Source of the DNA: Rhodospira trueperi | GTDB taxonomy: Bacteria > Pseudomonadota > Alphaproteobacteria > Rhodospirillales > Rhodospirillaceae | Reading direction: 5' to 3' | DNA length: 64,000 nt | NCBI RefSeq assembly: GCF_900101965.1 | Contig: NZ_FNAP01000001.1 | Span: 62,001-126,000, forward strand | Part shown: positions 48,956-59,157 of the stretch, in pieces | Layout: the number at the start of each line of letters is the position of its first letter | Numbering within the stretch: position 1 is the first letter of the stretch | Translations under genes and position numbers: made by a program | The notes under the pieces: model-generated | The model's database searches: none | The model's input: only the letters and a program-made list of their open reading frames with translations | What the model was told of the DNA's origin: nothing

Positions 48956-49262
48956 GCAGCTCGGGCGGCGCCCGGTCCCATTTGGGGGGCGGACGCCGAC
49001 TCGGGATGGTGGTAGAGTGCTGTTCCGGAAAGGCGGACCCCACGCCGTTCCGGGTCTGGTGGGAGCACCGAAAGAAACAGGACCCGTTCTTTTTTCTTTC
49101 TTGTGTTCTTTTTCGAACGGTTCGGCGAACCCCCGGGGGGTCACGGGAAGGCGCCGGACAAGAAGCGGGGGCCGGACGTGGGCCGGTCCCGTCGGCGTTG
49201 CGGCGCCGGCCGGATAATGGCGCGATGGCACTGGATCAGAATTGGGTCGGACCATAACCATG
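48956..49262 (+). other. tuf2-rpsJ intergenic region with a pyrimidine-rich hairpin loop
   Basis: 307-bp non-coding gap. CCGTTC (49084-49089) and GAACGG (49115-49120) flank a 25-nt loop made almost only of T and C, the most T-rich run of the ribosomal half. A GATAAT (49214-49219) 41 nt before rpsJ may be a -10 box, with only a weak -35. Whether the S10 cluster has its own promoter here cannot be settled by eye. Confidence 0.4.
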
Positions 49263-49571
49263 ATGGACAATCAGAATATCCGCATTCGCCTGAAGGCGTT
49301 CGATCATCGCGTGCTGGATCAGTCCACGCGTGAGATCGTGGGCACGGCCAAGCGGACGGGGGCACAGGTGTGCGGGCCGATCCCGCTGCCGACCCGGATC
49401 GAGAAGTTCACGCTCAACCGGTCGCCGCACATCGACAAGAAGTCGCGCGAGCAGCTCGAGATTCGCACGCACAAGCGTCTGCTGGATATCGTCGATCCGA
49501 CGCCCCAGACGGTGGATGCCTTGATGAAGCTGGATCTGGCCGCTGGCGTGGACGTGGAGATCAAGCTCTAG
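49263..49571 (+). CDS. rpsJ: 30S ribosomal protein S10 (NusE)
   Basis: 102 aa, [20 protein letters not shown]. An ATG one codon earlier (49260) is equally possible. S10 is a 30S head protein that also serves as NusE in antitermination with NusB and NusG. The loop [20 protein letters not shown] is conserved. It is the first of the S10 cluster. Confidence 0.97.
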   Translation: MDNQNIRIRLKAFDHRVLDQSTREIVGTAKRTGAQVCGPIPLPTRIEKFTLNRSPHIDKKSREQLEIRTHKRLLDIVDPTPQTVDALMKLDLAAGVDVEIKL

Positions 49572-49618
49572 GGCGGGGCGGCGTGTGTCTGCCGCTTCGG
49601 GGCTCGCTTGCCGTGTCT

Positions 49619-49641
49619 GATCGACCCTTTCTGGGTCGATC
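49619..49641 (+). other. Hairpin in the rpsJ-rplC gap
   Basis: GATCGACCC (49619-49627), loop TTTCT, GGGTCGATC (49633-49641): 9 perfect pairs in a 205-nt gap within the S10 cluster. Most of the other genes of the cluster are only 0-20 nt apart, so this gap may hold a regulatory leader for rplC and downstream genes. Confidence 0.5.
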
Positions 49642-49776
49642 GGGGCGGGCGCGGGGACTCTCTTCGTTGCCGTGACACCGATGTTGGCCCGATGTGACGC
49701 GATCCGTACCTCGTGTGCCGTGGCAAGGCGTGCCGGCCGCCCAACGGGGGCGTATCCAGAATTGAGGATGAAGACT

Positions 49777-50541
49777 ATGCGTTCCGGTCTGATAGCCCAG
49801 AAAGTCGGGATGACCCGGCTGTTCGACGCCGAGGGCGTGCATGTGCCGGTCACCGTTCTGCGGGTGGAGGAGTGCCACGTTGTGGCCAACCGCACGCGCG
49901 AAAAGGACGGCTACGTGGCGGTGCAACTCGGCGCCGGTCGCGCCAAGGTGAAGAACACCTCCAAGGCCATGCGGGGCCACTTCGCCAAGGCACGGGTGGA
50001 ACCCAAGCGGCATCTGGTGGAATTCCGGGTGTCCGACGAGTGTCTGGTGCCGCCCGGCACCGAACTGTCGGCGGCGCACTTCGTCGCCGGGCAGTATGTT
50101 GACGTGGTCGGTACCAGCATCGGCAAGGGCTTCGCCGGTGGCATGAAGCGGCACAACTTCCGTGGCCTTGAGGCGACGCACGGCGTGTCGATCAATCACC
50201 GCTCGCTGGGCTCGACCGGTCAGTGTCAGGACCCCGGTAAGGTGTTCAAGGGCAAGAAAATGCCTGGCCATCTCGGCTTCGAGCGGGTCACGGTGCAGAG
50301 CCTGGAGGTCGTGGGCATCGACGAGGAGCGCGGCCTGGTGATGGTGCGCGGCGCCGTGCCGGGCCACAAGGGCGGCTGGGTCGAGGTCTCCGACGCCCTG
50401 AAGAAGGCGCGGCCCGACAGCGTGCCGATGCCGGCCGGGATCAAGGCGGAGGCCGCGCCCCTAGAAGAGGCGCTTGCCGAAGAGGTGTCCACCGAAGTGG
50501 CGCCGACCGGCGATGGCGACGACGCCAGCAAGGAGAGCTGA
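49777..50541 (+). CDS. rplC: 50S ribosomal protein L3
   Basis: 254 aa, [20 protein letters not shown], from the ATG at 49777 placed 9 nt after GAGG; an in-frame ATG at 49768 lies too close to it. L3 is an early-assembly protein near the peptidyl-transferase centre. The [21 protein letters not shown] core and the W-loop [20 protein letters not shown] are present; the C-terminal 35 residues are an acidic/Ala tail typical of alphaproteobacteria. Confidence 0.96.
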   Translation: MRSGLIAQKVGMTRLFDAEGVHVPVTVLRVEECHVVANRTREKDGYVAVQLGAGRAKVKNTSKAMRGHFAKARVEPKRHLVEFRVSDECLVPPGTELSAAHFVAGQYVDVVGTSIGKGFAGGMKRHNFRGLEATHGVSINHRSLGSTGQCQDPGKVFKGKKMPGHLGFERVTVQSLEVVGIDEERGLVMVRGAVPGHKGGWVEVSDALKKARPDSVPMPAGIKAEAAPLEEALAEEVSTEVAPTGDGDDASKES

Positions 50542-50546
50542 GAGTC

Positions 50547-51167
50547 ATGAAGCACGACGTCATCACGCTGGACAATCAGCCGGCCGGCAGTATCGATTTG
50601 GACGAGGCCGTGTTCGGTCTGGCGGTGCGCGCCGATATCCTGCATCGCGTGGTGCGCTGGCAGCTGGCGAAGCGCCAGGCCGGCACCCACAAGACCAAGG
50701 GCATCAGCGAGATTCGCGGCACGACCGCCAAGCCGTTCAAACAGAAGGGCACTGGCCGCGCGCGGCAAGGCTCGCGGCGCGCGACCCAGTGGCGGGGCGG
50801 CGCGACCGTCTTCGGCCCGGTGGTGCGCTCGCACGCCCATGACCTGCCGAAGAAGGTGCGCGCCCTGGGCCTGAAGACGGCCCTGTCGGCCAAGCTGGCG
50901 GACAACAAACTGGTGGTGCTGGACGCCGCCGCGTCCGAAACCGGCAAGACCAAGGATCTGGCGGCACGGCTGGCGGCGCTGGGCTGGAACAACGCCCTGG
51001 TCATCGACGGCCCCGAGCTGAATGAGGGCTTCGCCCGTGCGGCGCGAAACATCGTCGGCGTCGACGTGCTGCCGCAGCAGGGCGCCAACGTTCACGATAT
51101 CCTGCGTCGCGACACCCTGGTGCTGACCAAGGACGCCGTGACCCACCTGCAGGAGCGCCTGAAATGA
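50547..51167 (+). CDS. rplD: 50S ribosomal protein L4
   Basis: 206 aa, [20 protein letters not shown]. The extended loop lining the exit tunnel ([24 protein letters not shown]) and the globular C-terminus ([20 protein letters not shown]) are complete. Its last codons overlap the rplW start (ATGA), coupling the two. In enterobacteria L4 autoregulates the S10 operon; that is not assured here. Confidence 0.97.
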   Translation: MKHDVITLDNQPAGSIDLDEAVFGLAVRADILHRVVRWQLAKRQAGTHKTKGISEIRGTTAKPFKQKGTGRARQGSRRATQWRGGATVFGPVVRSHAHDLPKKVRALGLKTALSAKLADNKLVVLDAAASETGKTKDLAARLAALGWNNALVIDGPELNEGFARAARNIVGVDVLPQQGANVHDILRRDTLVLTKDAVTHLQERLK

Positions 51168-51478
51168 GCAAGGCGGTGGCGACCATCGACAAGACGCGGA
51201 TGTACGACATCATCCGCGCCCCCGTGATCACCGAAAAGGCGACCATGGGCTCCGAACACAATCAGGTGACCTTCAAGGTGCCGCTGGATGCCTCCAAGCC
51301 GGAGATCAAGCAAGCCGTCGAGGGTATTTTCAACGTCAAGGTGAAGGCGGTGAATACCCTCATCCAGAAGGGCAAGGTCAAGCGGTTTCGTGGAACCATC
51401 GGCAAGCGCTCCGACGTCAAGAAGGCGATCGTGACGTTGGTCGAGGGGCATTCCATCGACATCGGCGTGGGGGTCTGA
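51164..51478 (+). CDS. rplW: 50S ribosomal protein L23
   Basis: 104 aa. The ATG overlaps the rplD stop. L23 sits at the tunnel exit and docks trigger factor and [24 protein letters not shown] and [32 protein letters not shown] match the family. It is followed by rplB after 4 nt. Confidence 0.97.
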   Translation: MSKAVATIDKTRMYDIIRAPVITEKATMGSEHNQVTFKVPLDASKPEIKQAVEGIFNVKVKAVNTLIQKGKVKRFRGTIGKRSDVKKAIVTLVEGHSIDIGVGV

Positions 51479-51482
51479 TCCG

Positions 51483-52322
51483 ATGGCTTTGAAACAGTTC
51501 AATCCGGTCACCCCGGGCATGCGCAACCTGGTCCTGGTGGACCGCAGCGAGTTGCACAAGGGCAAACCGGTCAAGGGTCTGACCGAGGGTCTGACCAAGA
51601 CGGGCGGGCGCAACAACCACGGCCGGACCACGGCGTGGCACCGGGGCGGTGGTCACAAGCGTCGCTACCGCATGGTGGATTTCAAGCGCCGAAAGACCGG
51701 CGTGTCGGCGACGGTGGAGCGGTTGGAGTACGATCCGAACCGCACGGCCTTTATTGCCCTGATCCGCTATGCCGACGACGAGTTGTCCTACATTCTGGCG
51801 CCGCAGCGTCTCGGGGTGGGGGATACCGTGATCGCCGACGCGCACGCGGACATCAAGCCGGGCAACGCCATGCCGCTGAAGTCCATGCCGGTGGGCACCA
51901 TCGTTCATAACGTGGAGCTGAAGGCCGGCAAGGGTGGACAGATCGCGCGGTCGGCGGGCTGTTACGCCCAGTTGATCGGGAAGGACCAGGGCTATGCCCA
52001 GTTGCGGTTGTCCTCCGGCGAGTTGCGCTTGGTGCGGGCCGAGTGCATGGCCACGGTCGGCGCGGTCTCGAACCCGGACAACGCCAACCAGAAACTTGGC
52101 AAGGCCGGTCGCAAGCGCTGGATGGGCAAGCGTCCGCACGTGCGCGGCGTGGTCATGAACCCGGTCGACCACCCGCACGGCGGCGGCGAGGGCCGCACCT
52201 CTGGTGGCCGGCATCCGGTGACCCCGTGGGGCAAGCCGACCAAGGGTAAGCGGACTCGGTCCAACAAGAAGACGGATCGACTCATCATGCGCAGTCGTCA
52301 TCAGACGAAAAAGAAGAAGTAA
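51483..52322 (+). CDS. rplB: 50S ribosomal protein L2
   Basis: 279 aa, [20 protein letters not shown]. Required for subunit association and peptidyl-transferase function. The conserved [15 protein letters not shown] holds the near-catalytic histidines. [21 protein letters not shown] is the N-terminal rRNA-binding part. It is followed by rpsS after 12 nt. Confidence 0.98.
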   Translation: MALKQFNPVTPGMRNLVLVDRSELHKGKPVKGLTEGLTKTGGRNNHGRTTAWHRGGGHKRRYRMVDFKRRKTGVSATVERLEYDPNRTAFIALIRYADDELSYILAPQRLGVGDTVIADAHADIKPGNAMPLKSMPVGTIVHNVELKAGKGGQIARSAGCYAQLIGKDQGYAQLRLSSGELRLVRAECMATVGAVSNPDNANQKLGKAGRKRWMGKRPHVRGVVMNPVDHPHGGGEGRTSGGRHPVTPWGKPTKGKRTRSNKKTDRLIMRSRHQTKKKK

Positions 52323-52334
52323 GGGAGGCCGCTC

Positions 52335-52613
52335 GTGGCTCGTTCCGTTTGGAAAGGTCCGTTCGTTGACGGCTACCTTCTGAAGAAGGCGGAGGCGGCG
52401 CGCGCCGCCGCCCGCAATGAAGTGATCAAGACGTGGTCGCGCCGCTCGACCATTCTGCCGCAGTTCGTGGGCCTGACATTCGGGGTCTACAACGGGCAGA
52501 AGTTCGTGCCGGTGCTGGTGACCGAGAACATGGTCGGGCACAAGTTGGGCGAGTTCTCGCCGACCCGGACCTATTACGGGCACGCCGCCGACAAGAAGGC
52601 GAAAAGGAAGTAA
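52335..52613 (+). CDS. rpsS: 30S ribosomal protein S19
   Basis: 92 aa from a GTG start ([20 protein letters not shown]). It is a 30S head protein contacting the A-site finger. [22 protein letters not shown] and [23 protein letters not shown] are intact. The non-ATG start is unique among the S10-cluster genes except possibly rplO. Confidence 0.96.
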   Translation: MARSVWKGPFVDGYLLKKAEAARAAARNEVIKTWSRRSTILPQFVGLTFGVYNGQKFVPVLVTENMVGHKLGEFSPTRTYYGHAADKKAKRK

Positions 52614-52615
52614 CC

Positions 52616-52996
52616 ATGGGCAAGTCATCCGCCGCGCGTCGTCTTGACGACACCGAGGCCCAGGCGGTCTCGCACATGATCCGGACCAGCCCGCGCAAGC
52701 TGAACCTGGTGGCCGCCTCCATTCGGGGCATGCCGGTTGATCGCGCGCTGTCCGAACTGTCCTTCTCGAAGCGGCGCATCGCCATCGAGGTCAGGAAGGT
52801 TCTGGAATCGGCCATCGCCAATGCCGAGAACAATCACGACCTCGACGTCGATCAACTGGTCGTCAAGGAGGCCTTCGTCGGCAAGGCCCTGGTCATGAAG
52901 CGCTGGCACGCTCGGGCGCGGGGTCGGGTCGGCAAGATCATCAAGCCCTGGGCGAACCTGACCATTGTGGTGCGTGAGCGCGAGGAGTTGGCGTAA
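52616..52996 (+). CDS. rplV: 50S ribosomal protein L22
   Basis: 126 aa, [20 protein letters not shown]. Its beta-hairpin lines the exit tunnel with L4. [21 protein letters not shown] and [25 protein letters not shown] match the family; macrolide-relevant hairpin sequence looks wild type. The stop TAA shares its last A with the rpsC ATG. Confidence 0.97.
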   Translation: MGKSSAARRLDDTEAQAVSHMIRTSPRKLNLVAASIRGMPVDRALSELSFSKRRIAIEVRKVLESAIANAENNHDLDVDQLVVKEAFVGKALVMKRWHARARGRVGKIIKPWANLTIVVREREELA

Positions 52997-53667
52997 TGGG
53001 ACAGAAAGTCAATCCGATCGGCCTGCGCCTGGGCATCAACCGCACCTGGGACTCGCGTTGGTACTCCGATCATGAGTATGCCTCGTTGCTGCACGAGGAC
53101 CTGATGATCCGCAAATACCTCAAGAAACGTCTGATGCAGGCGGGGGTGTCGCGCATCATCATCGAGCGGCCGGCCAAGAAGGCGCGTATCACCATTCACA
53201 CGGCCCGCCCGGGCGTGGTGATCGGCAAGAAGGGCCAGGACATCGAGAAGCTGCGCCAGAAGATGCAGCAGATGACCGGCAACGAGGTGCATCTGAACAT
53301 CGTCGAGATCCGCAAGCCGGAACTGGACGCACAGTTGGTCGCCGAAAACATCGCCCAGCAGCTTGAGCGCCGCGTTGCGTTCCGCCGCGCCATGAAGCGC
53401 GCGGTGCAGAATGCCATGCGCCTGGGTGCGTTGGGGATCCGGATCAACTGCGGCGGTCGTCTGGGCGGCGCCGAGATCGCGCGGACCGAGTGGTACCGCG
53501 AGGGCCGGGTGCCGCTGCATACGCTGCGCGCCGACGTCGATTACGGAACCGCCACGGGCAAGACGACCTACGGCAGTTGCGGCGTCAAGGTGTGGATCTT
53601 CAAGGGAGAGATCCTGGAGCACGATCCGATGGCCCAGGACAAGCGTCGCGGCGACACGCCCCGCTGA
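52996..53667 (+). CDS. rpsC: 30S ribosomal protein S3
   Basis: 223 aa, [20 protein letters not shown]. It helps form the mRNA entry channel and carries helicase activity with S4 and S5. The KH type 2 domain ([19 protein letters not shown]) is conserved. It overlaps rplV by one base, indicating translational coupling. Confidence 0.98.
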   Translation: MGQKVNPIGLRLGINRTWDSRWYSDHEYASLLHEDLMIRKYLKKRLMQAGVSRIIIERPAKKARITIHTARPGVVIGKKGQDIEKLRQKMQQMTGNEVHLNIVEIRKPELDAQLVAENIAQQLERRVAFRRAMKRAVQNAMRLGALGIRINCGGRLGGAEIARTEWYREGRVPLHTLRADVDYGTATGKTTYGSCGVKVWIFKGEILEHDPMAQDKRRGDTPR

Positions 53668-53702
53668 CGGGCAACGGTGACGGGGCGAAGGAGCGTTAGG
53701 AA

Positions 53703-54116
53703 ATGCTGAGTCCGAAACGAACTAAGTTTCGCAAGTTTCATAAGGGCCGCATCAAGGGTGAGGCCAAGGGCGGCACGGCGCTGAACTTCGGTGCCTATGG
53801 CCTGAAGTGCGTGGAGCCGGAGCGCATCACCGCGCGTCAGATCGAGGCCGCGCGCCGGTCGATCACGCGCCACATGAAGCGCCAGGGCCGTTTGTGGATC
53901 CGGATCTTCCCGGATGTGGCGGTGTCGAAAAAGCCGGCCGAGGTGCGCATGGGCTCTGGTAAGGGGTCGCCCGAATACTGGGTCGCCAAGGTCAAGCCCG
54001 GCCGCATCATGTTTGAGCTCGACGGCGTCTCCGAGGAGGTGGCGCGCCGGGCCTTCGAACTGGCGTCGGCCAAGCTGCCGGTGAAGACCAAGTTCGTCGC
54101 GCGCATCGGGGAGTAG
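53703..54116 (+). CDS. rplP: 50S ribosomal protein L16
   Basis: 137 aa, [20 protein letters not shown]. It positions A-site tRNA in the peptidyl-transferase centre. [20 protein letters not shown] and [22 protein letters not shown] carry the conserved Arg that is the PEGylated substrate of the YcfD-type hydroxylase in some bacteria. It follows rpsC after 35 nt. Confidence 0.97.
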   Translation: MLSPKRTKFRKFHKGRIKGEAKGGTALNFGAYGLKCVEPERITARQIEAARRSITRHMKRQGRLWIRIFPDVAVSKKPAEVRMGSGKGSPEYWVAKVKPGRIMFELDGVSEEVARRAFELASAKLPVKTKFVARIGE

Positions 54117-54122
54117 GGAACA

Positions 54123-54347
54123 ATGGCCAAGGTCAAGGGGACCGGTACCGAGGATCTGCGCCAGATGAGCGCTGATCAACTGCGCGAAAAGCTCGTCGAG
54201 CTGAAGAAGGAGCAGTTCAACCTGCGCTTCCAGGCCGCGTCGGGCCAGTTGTCCGATACGGCCCACGTCCGCAAGGTGCGCCGGGATGTGGCGCGCATCA
54301 AGACCATCCAGGCCGAGAAGGCCCGCGCCGCCGGCGCCGCGTCGTAG
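54123..54347 (+). CDS. rpmC: 50S ribosomal protein L29
   Basis: 74 aa, slightly longer than average. Two helices ([25 protein letters not shown] and [21 protein letters not shown]) with the family's [23 protein letters not shown] turn. It lies at the tunnel exit near L23 and contacts trigger factor. Gap to rplP is 6 nt. Confidence 0.95.
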   Translation: MAKVKGTGTEDLRQMSADQLREKLVELKKEQFNLRFQAASGQLSDTAHVRKVRRDVARIKTIQAEKARAAGAAS

Positions 54348-54361
54348 GGAGACCAGGACAG

Positions 54362-54604
54362 ATGCCGAGGCGTATCCTTCAGGGTGTTGTTGTCAGCGAC
54401 AAGAACGACAAAACCATCGTCGTCAAGGTCGAGCGGCGGTTCATGCACCCCGTCTACAAGAAGTTCATCCGGCGTTCGAAGAAGTTCGCCGCGCACGACG
54501 AAGCCAATCAGTGTAAGGTCGGCGATATCGTGCGGATCCGCGAGTGCGCCCCTATTTCACGGCGCAAGACTTGGGAAGTCGTTCTCGACTCCTCCGTGGA
54601 ATAG
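54362..54604 (+). CDS. rpsQ: 30S ribosomal protein S17
   Basis: 80 aa OB-fold protein, [20 protein letters not shown]. It is a primary binder of the 5' domain of 16S r[24 protein letters not shown] and [16 protein letters not shown] are conserved. It is followed by rplN after 53 nt. Confidence 0.97.
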   Translation: MPRRILQGVVVSDKNDKTIVVKVERRFMHPVYKKFIRRSKKFAAHDEANQCKVGDIVRIRECAPISRRKTWEVVLDSSVE

Positions 54605-54657
54605 GACTCGCTCCCGGGCGTGTAACCGTTTCGCGGAACTTTTAGGGAATACTAGTC

Positions 54658-55026
54658 ATGATCCAGATGCAGACCAACCTGGATGTCGCCGACAATTCCG
54701 GCGCCCGGCGGGTCATGTGTGTGAAGGTCCTTGGGGGCTCGAAGCGCATGACGGCGGGCGTTGGCGACGTCATCGTGGTCTCGGTCAAGGAGGCCATCCC
54801 GCGCGGCCGCGTCAAAAAGGGCGACGTGCACCGGGCGGTCATCGTCCGCACGGCCAAGGAAATCCGGCGCCCGGACGGCTCGGCGATCCGCTTCGACAGC
54901 AACGCCGCCGTGCTGCTGAACAAGCAGAACGAGCCGATCGGCACCCGTATCTTCGGCCCGGTGACCCGCGAGCTGCGCGCGAAGAAGTTTATGAAGATCA
55001 TCTCGCTCGCCCCGGAGGTGCTGTGA
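54658..55026 (+). CDS. rplN: 50S ribosomal protein L14
   Basis: 122 aa, [20 protein letters not shown], typical size. It lies at the subunit interface (bridge B8) and is a target of the silencing factor Rsf[23 protein letters not shown] and [25 protein letters not shown] are intact. Its TGA overlaps the rplX ATG by one base. Confidence 0.98.
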   Translation: MIQMQTNLDVADNSGARRVMCVKVLGGSKRMTAGVGDVIVVSVKEAIPRGRVKKGDVHRAVIVRTAKEIRRPDGSAIRFDSNAAVLLNKQNEPIGTRIFGPVTRELRAKKFMKIISLAPEVL

Positions 55027-55343
55027 TGGCCGCCAAGATCAAGAAGGGCGACAAGGTCGTGGTCATGAGCGGCCGCGACAAGGGCCGGCGCGGCGAGGTG
55101 CTGAAGGCGCTGCCGGCCGAGGCCCGCGTCATCGTTCAGGGTGTCAACAAGGTCAAGCGTCACACGCGCCAGACCCAGACCTCCCAGGGCGGGATTATCG
55201 AGAAGGAGGCGCCGATTCACGTCTCTAACGTGATGATCGAGGACCCGAAGGACTACGAGCCGACCCGGGTCGGGTTCAAGGTGCTTGAGGATGGCCGAAA
55301 GGTGCGCTTCGCAAGGCGTTCCGGTGAGGTCATCGATGTCTGA
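55026..55343 (+). CDS. rplX: 50S ribosomal protein L24
   Basis: 105 aa, [20 protein letters not shown], with the KOW motif in the first 30 residues. An initiator of 50S assembly at the 5' end of 23S r[27 protein letters not shown] is conserved. It overlaps rplN and lies 10 nt before rplE. Confidence 0.97.
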   Translation: MAAKIKKGDKVVVMSGRDKGRRGEVLKALPAEARVIVQGVNKVKRHTRQTQTSQGGIIEKEAPIHVSNVMIEDPKDYEPTRVGFKVLEDGRKVRFARRSGEVIDV

Positions 55344-55353
55344 GGGGGCGACG

Positions 55354-55896
55354 ATGACCGCACGGCTGAAAGAGCATTACGACACCGTGGTGCGCGAGGA
55401 CCTCACGAAAAAGCACGGTTACAAGAACCGCTTCGAGGTGCCGCGTCTCGACAAGATCGTCATCAACATGGGTGTGGGTGAAGCTTCCCAGGACCGCAAG
55501 CTCATCGAGGGCGCGGTCAAGGACCTGACGGCGATCGCTGGCCAGAAGCCCATCATCACCCGGGCCAAGAAGTCCATCGCCCAGTTCAAGCTGCGCGACG
55601 GCATGGTCGTGGGCTGCAAGGTGACGCTGCGGCGCGAGCGGATGTACGAGTTCCTGGACCGCCTGGTCAACATCGCGCTGCCGCGCGTGCGTGACTTCCG
55701 CGGGATTTCGGCGTCCGGCTTTGACGGCGCCGGGAACTACAACATGGGCCTGAAGGAGCAGATCGTCTTTCCCGAGATCGATTACGATCAGGTGGACAAG
55801 ATGCGCGGGATGAACATCACCATCTGCACCACGGCAAAGTCCAACGACGAGGCACGAACCCTTCTGGAAGGGTTCAACATGCCCTTCCAGAACTAG
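55354..55896 (+). CDS. rplE: 50S ribosomal protein L5
   Basis: 180 aa from the ATG at 55354, preceded by GAGGGGG; an in-frame ATG at 55336 would overlap rplX. L5 binds 5S rRNA in the central protuberance. [21 protein letters not shown] and the [19 protein letters not shown] loop match the family. Confidence 0.97.
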   Translation: MTARLKEHYDTVVREDLTKKHGYKNRFEVPRLDKIVINMGVGEASQDRKLIEGAVKDLTAIAGQKPIITRAKKSIAQFKLRDGMVVGCKVTLRRERMYEFLDRLVNIALPRVRDFRGISASGFDGAGNYNMGLKEQIVFPEIDYDQVDKMRGMNITICTTAKSNDEARTLLEGFNMPFQN

Positions 55897-55916
55897 GCGC
55901 TTGGAGACGAAACCCC

Positions 55917-56222
55917 ATGGCGAAAGTGAGTGCCGTCCAGCGCAACAAGAAGCGCGAGCGCATGGTGAAGGCGAAGGCCGCCAAGCGCGCAGAGTTGAAG
56001 GCCATCATCAAGAACCAGGATGCCTCGCCCGAGGATCGGTTCGAAGCGGTCATGAAGCTGTCGAAGCTGCCGCGCAACTCCTCGAAGGTGCGCATCATGA
56101 ACCGGTGTGAACTGACCGGGCGTCCGCATTCGGTTTACCGGAAGTTCCGTCTGGGCCGTGTCGTGCTGCGGGACCTTGCCTCTCAGGGGCAGATTCCCGG
56201 CATGGTCAAGTCGAGTTGGTGA
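55917..56222 (+). CDS. rpsN: 30S ribosomal protein S14 (zinc-free form)
   Basis: 101 aa, the long form without the two CxxC zinc motifs of the short form; the C-terminal [20 protein letters not shown] replaces them. It sits in the 30S head near S3 and S10. Linker from rplE is 20 nt. Confidence 0.97.
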   Translation: MAKVSAVQRNKKRERMVKAKAAKRAELKAIIKNQDASPEDRFEAVMKLSKLPRNSSKVRIMNRCELTGRPHSVYRKFRLGRVVLRDLASQGQIPGMVKSSW

Positions 56223-56234
56223 GGAAGGTGGCCC

Positions 56235-56633
56235 ATGGCTCTCAGTGATCCTTTGGGTGACATGCTCACCCGCATCCGTAACGGGCAGCAGGCGCGCAAG
56301 GCGACTGTCAATGCCCCGGCGTCCAAGCTGCGGGAGAACGTCCTCGACGTGCTCCAGCGCGAGGGCTTCATTCGCGGCTACTCCCGCGCCAACGTGCGCA
56401 AGGGCGTGGACGAACTGGTGGTCGAGTTGAAGTACCACGAGGGCTCGCCCGCGATCCGCACCATCGCGCGGGTGTCGCGGCCCGGCCGCCGTGTCTATTC
56501 GAAGATCAAGGACCTGCCCAAGGTCTACAACGGCCTGGGGATTTCCATCCTGTCCACGCCGCGCGGCGTTATGAGCGATGCCGAGGCGCGCGCGGCGAAC
56601 GTGGGTGGCGAAGTCCTCTGCAAGGTATTTTAG
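56235..56633 (+). CDS. rpsH: 30S ribosomal protein S8
   Basis: 132 aa, [20 protein letters not shown]. Binds helix 21 of 16S rRNA and, in E. coli, represses the spc operon at the rplE region. The conserved C-terminus [20 protein letters not shown] is present. Follows rpsN after 12 nt. Confidence 0.98.
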   Translation: MALSDPLGDMLTRIRNGQQARKATVNAPASKLRENVLDVLQREGFIRGYSRANVRKGVDELVVELKYHEGSPAIRTIARVSRPGRRVYSKIKDLPKVYNGLGISILSTPRGVMSDAEARAANVGGEVLCKVF

Positions 56634-56651
56634 GCGAGGGGGACGAAACCC

Positions 56652-57185
56652 ATGTCACGCGTTGGAAAATACCCCGTGGACGTGCCCAAGGGCGTGACCG
56701 TAACGGTCGCGAACAATGTGGTTACGGCCAAGGGCAAGCTGGGCGAGATGACGTATCAGTGCCCGGATGATGTGGAAACCACCCTGGAGGGTGAGCGGGT
56801 TTGGGTCAGGCCCAAGGCGACCCACAAGCAGGCTCGCCAGCACTGGGGGACGACCCGGGCTCAGATCAACAACGTGGTCAAGGGCGTCGGCGAGGGCTTC
56901 ACCAAGAAGCTGGAGCTGGTCGGCGTTGGCTACAAGGCTCAGGTCCAGGGCAAGAACTTGGTGCTGTCGCTCGGCTACAGCCACGACATCACCTATCCGA
57001 TTCCGGCCGATCTCAAGATCGTCGCACTGGCTCCCACCCAGGTGGAGGTCTCTGGAGCGTCGAAGCAGCGGGTCGGGCAGGTTGCGTCGGAGTTGCGCGG
57101 CTTCCGTCCGCCGGAGCCCTACAAGGGCAAGGGTGTGAAGTACGCCGACGAACGCATCCTGCGTAAGGAAGGCAAGAAGAAGTAA
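56652..57185 (+). CDS. rplF: 50S ribosomal protein L6
   Basis: 177 aa with two related RNA-binding domains (VGKYPVDVPKGVTVTVANNVV; GVGYKAQVQGKNLVLSLGYSH). It lies near the sarcin-ricin loop. FRPPEPYKGKGVKYADERILRKEGKKK is the conserved C-terminus. Adjacent to rplR with 15 nt between. Confidence 0.98.
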   Translation: MSRVGKYPVDVPKGVTVTVANNVVTAKGKLGEMTYQCPDDVETTLEGERVWVRPKATHKQARQHWGTTRAQINNVVKGVGEGFTKKLELVGVGYKAQVQGKNLVLSLGYSHDITYPIPADLKIVALAPTQVEVSGASKQRVGQVASELRGFRPPEPYKGKGVKYADERILRKEGKKK

Positions 57186-57200
57186 GGCGGGGATACGGGT

Positions 57201-57563
57201 ATGAATTCAGCGAAGAAGCTGTTCGAGCGTCGGCGCGGCCGGGTCCGCTTCGCGCTCCGTAAGAAGGCCCGGGGCCGTCCCCGTCTGTCGGTGTTCCGGT
57301 CCTCCAAGCACATCTATGCCCAGGTGATCGACGACATCGCCGGACAGACCATCGCGGCTGCCTCCAGCGTGGAGAAGGACCTCCGCGCCGGCCTCAAGAC
57401 CGGGGCTGACAAGGCTGCCGCCGAGGCCGTCGGCAAGCTGCTCGCCGAACGGGCGGTGGCCAAGGGCGTCGGCGCGGTGGTCTTCGACCGTGGCGGCTAT
57501 CTGTATCACGGGCGGGTCAAGGCCCTGGCGGATGCCGCGCGCGAGGGCGGCCTGCAGTTCTGA
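57201..57563 (+). CDS. rplR: 50S ribosomal protein L18
   Basis: 120 aa, [20 protein letters not shown]. Binds 5S rRNA with L5 and L25. [21 protein letters not shown] and [28 protein letters not shown] match the family. Next gene starts after 32 nt. Confidence 0.97.
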   Translation: MNSAKKLFERRRGRVRFALRKKARGRPRLSVFRSSKHIYAQVIDDIAGQTIAAASSVEKDLRAGLKTGADKAAAEAVGKLLAERAVAKGVGAVVFDRGGYLYHGRVKALADAAREGGLQF

Positions 57564-57595
57564 ACACCGACGGGTGAGGGAAAGGTCAAGACGAT

Positions 57596-58255
57596 ATGGC
57601 ACGCAATCCCAATGAGCGGGGCGGAGGCGAGCGCGGCGACCGGGGTCGCCAGCGCGGCGGCGACCGTGACCGTGATCGGCGCGACGATCGGGACGACGAG
57701 TTCAAGGACAAGCTGGTCCACATCAACCGTGTGGCCAAGGTGGTCAAGGGCGGTCGGCGCTTCGCGTTCGCGGCGCTGGTGGTGGTCGGCGACGGCAAAG
57801 GCCGCGTCGGCTTCGGCACTGGCAAGGCGCGCGAGGTCCCGGAGGCCATCCGCAAGGCGACCGATCAGGCCAAGCGCACCATGATCCGGGTGCCCCTGCG
57901 CGAGGGGCGCACCCTGCATCACGACATCAAGGGCCATTTCGGCGCCGGGCGCGTGACTCTGCGCGCCGCACCGGCCGGCACCGGCATCATCGCCGGCGGT
58001 CCGATGCGCGCGGTGTTCGAGACCATGGGCGTGCAGGATGTGGTGAGCAAGTGCAACGGCACCACCAACCCGTACAACATGGTCAAGGCGACCTTCGATG
58101 CCCTGCGCAACTCGTTCTCGCCGCGTCAGGTGGCGGCGCGCCGGGGCAAGAAGGTGGGCGACATTGTCGGCCGTCGCGATGGCGGTCCGGTTGGCGGCGG
58201 TGCGTCGACCCCGGCCGGGGACCAGGACGCGGCGTCCGCGGTGGCGACGGAGTAG
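57596..58255 (+). CDS. rpsE: 30S ribosomal protein S5
   Basis: 219 aa, longer than the 166 aa of E. coli. An extra N-terminal region of about 35 residues is rich in Arg, Gly and Asp ([20 protein letters not shown]) and the C-terminus has a further Gly/Ala tail. The S5 double-stranded RNA-binding domain ([20 protein letters not shown]) and [21 protein letters not shown] core ([20 protein letters not shown]) are conserved. It contributes to fidelity and the mRNA entry channel. Confidence 0.97.
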   Translation: MARNPNERGGGERGDRGRQRGGDRDRDRRDDRDDEFKDKLVHINRVAKVVKGGRRFAFAALVVVGDGKGRVGFGTGKAREVPEAIRKATDQAKRTMIRVPLREGRTLHHDIKGHFGAGRVTLRAAPAGTGIIAGGPMRAVFETMGVQDVVSKCNGTTNPYNMVKATFDALRNSFSPRQVAARRGKKVGDIVGRRDGGPVGGGASTPAGDQDAASAVATE

Positions 58256-58261
58256 GCGACG

Positions 58262-58474
58262 ATGTCCAATCAGACACAGAGCACGGCGGCGGAGACTTCC
58301 CACGTCAAGGTGACCCAGGTGGGCAGCCCCATCGGCCGTCGGGCCGACCAGCGGGCGACTCTGATCGGCCTGGGCCTGAACAAGATGCATCGGTCGCGCG
58401 TGCTGGCGGATACGCCGGCGGTGCGCGGCATGATCCGCAAGGTCGAGCACCTGCTGAAGGTGGAGCCGGCCTGA
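58262..58474 (+). CDS. rpmD: 50S ribosomal protein L30
   Basis: 70 aa. The family core ([20 protein letters not shown] and [21 protein letters not shown]) follows a 14-residue Ser/Thr/Gln N-terminal extension. Dispensable in some bacteria. Located 6 nt after rpsE. Confidence 0.95.
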   Translation: MSNQTQSTAAETSHVKVTQVGSPIGRRADQRATLIGLGLNKMHRSRVLADTPAVRGMIRKVEHLLKVEPA

Positions 58475-58520
58475 CATCCGGGCCGGCCGCTCACGCGCGG
58501 CCGTTTGCGAGAGGAATTGT

Positions 58521-59015
58521 GTGACCATGAAACTGAACGATCTGCGCGATAATCCCGGCGCGACCAAAGCGCGCAAGCGGGTCGGTCGCGGCATCGGCTC
58601 CGGGACCGGCAAGACCTCCGGCAAGGGCCAGAAGGGGCAGAAGTCGCGCACCGGCGTGTCCATCAAGGGCTTCGAGGGCGGGCAGATGCCGCTCTACCGG
58701 CGTCTGCCGAAGCGGGGCTTCACCAACGCTCGATTCAAGAAGACGTTCGCCGAGGTCAACCTGGGCCGCCTTCAAAAAGCCATCGATGCCGGCAAGCTGG
58801 ACGCCAGCCAGCCCATCGACGAGGCCAAGCTGGTCGAGGTCGGGCTCGTGGGCCGTGTGCAAGACGGCATTCGCCTTCTGGCCAACGGCGAGTTGACCAG
58901 TGCCGTGACGATCACGGTGAGTGGGGCGTCGGCCAAGGCGCGGGAAGCCGTGGAGGCCAAGGGCGGCACGGTCACCATGACCGGTCTGGTGCGCGCGCCG
59001 GCCGCCGAGGGCTGA
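58521..59015 (+). CDS. rplO: 50S ribosomal protein L15
   Basis: 164 aa from a GTG at 58521 5 nt after AGGA; an ATG at 58527 gives [20 protein letters not shown] and would be the more conserved start by length. It scaffolds late 50S assembly. [20 protein letters not shown] is the rRNA-binding region. Followed by the hairpin before secY. Confidence 0.95.
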   Translation: MTMKLNDLRDNPGATKARKRVGRGIGSGTGKTSGKGQKGQKSRTGVSIKGFEGGQMPLYRRLPKRGFTNARFKKTFAEVNLGRLQKAIDAGKLDASQPIDEAKLVEVGLVGRVQDGIRLLANGELTSAVTITVSGASAKAREAVEAKGGTVTMTGLVRAPAAEG

Positions 59016-59109
59016 TCGCCTCCGGCGGCGGGCGTCCTTTCGCCGGGGCCTTGCGCCGCCGGGCCGAAGCGGGTCTAATCGCCGGCTTCACGGATTGAGC
59101 ACGGATCGG

Positions 59110-59133
59110 GCCCGACCCGTCATCGGGTCGGGC
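59110..59133 (+). other. Hairpin between rplO and secY
   Basis: GCCCGACCCG (59110-59119), loop TCAT, CGGGTCGGGC (59124-59133): 10 perfect pairs, 24 nt before the secY start. The lack of a T-run argues against full termination; an mRNA stability or processing role is possible. Confidence 0.5.
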
Positions 59134-59157
59134 ATACCGGGGATTTGGGAGTAGACC

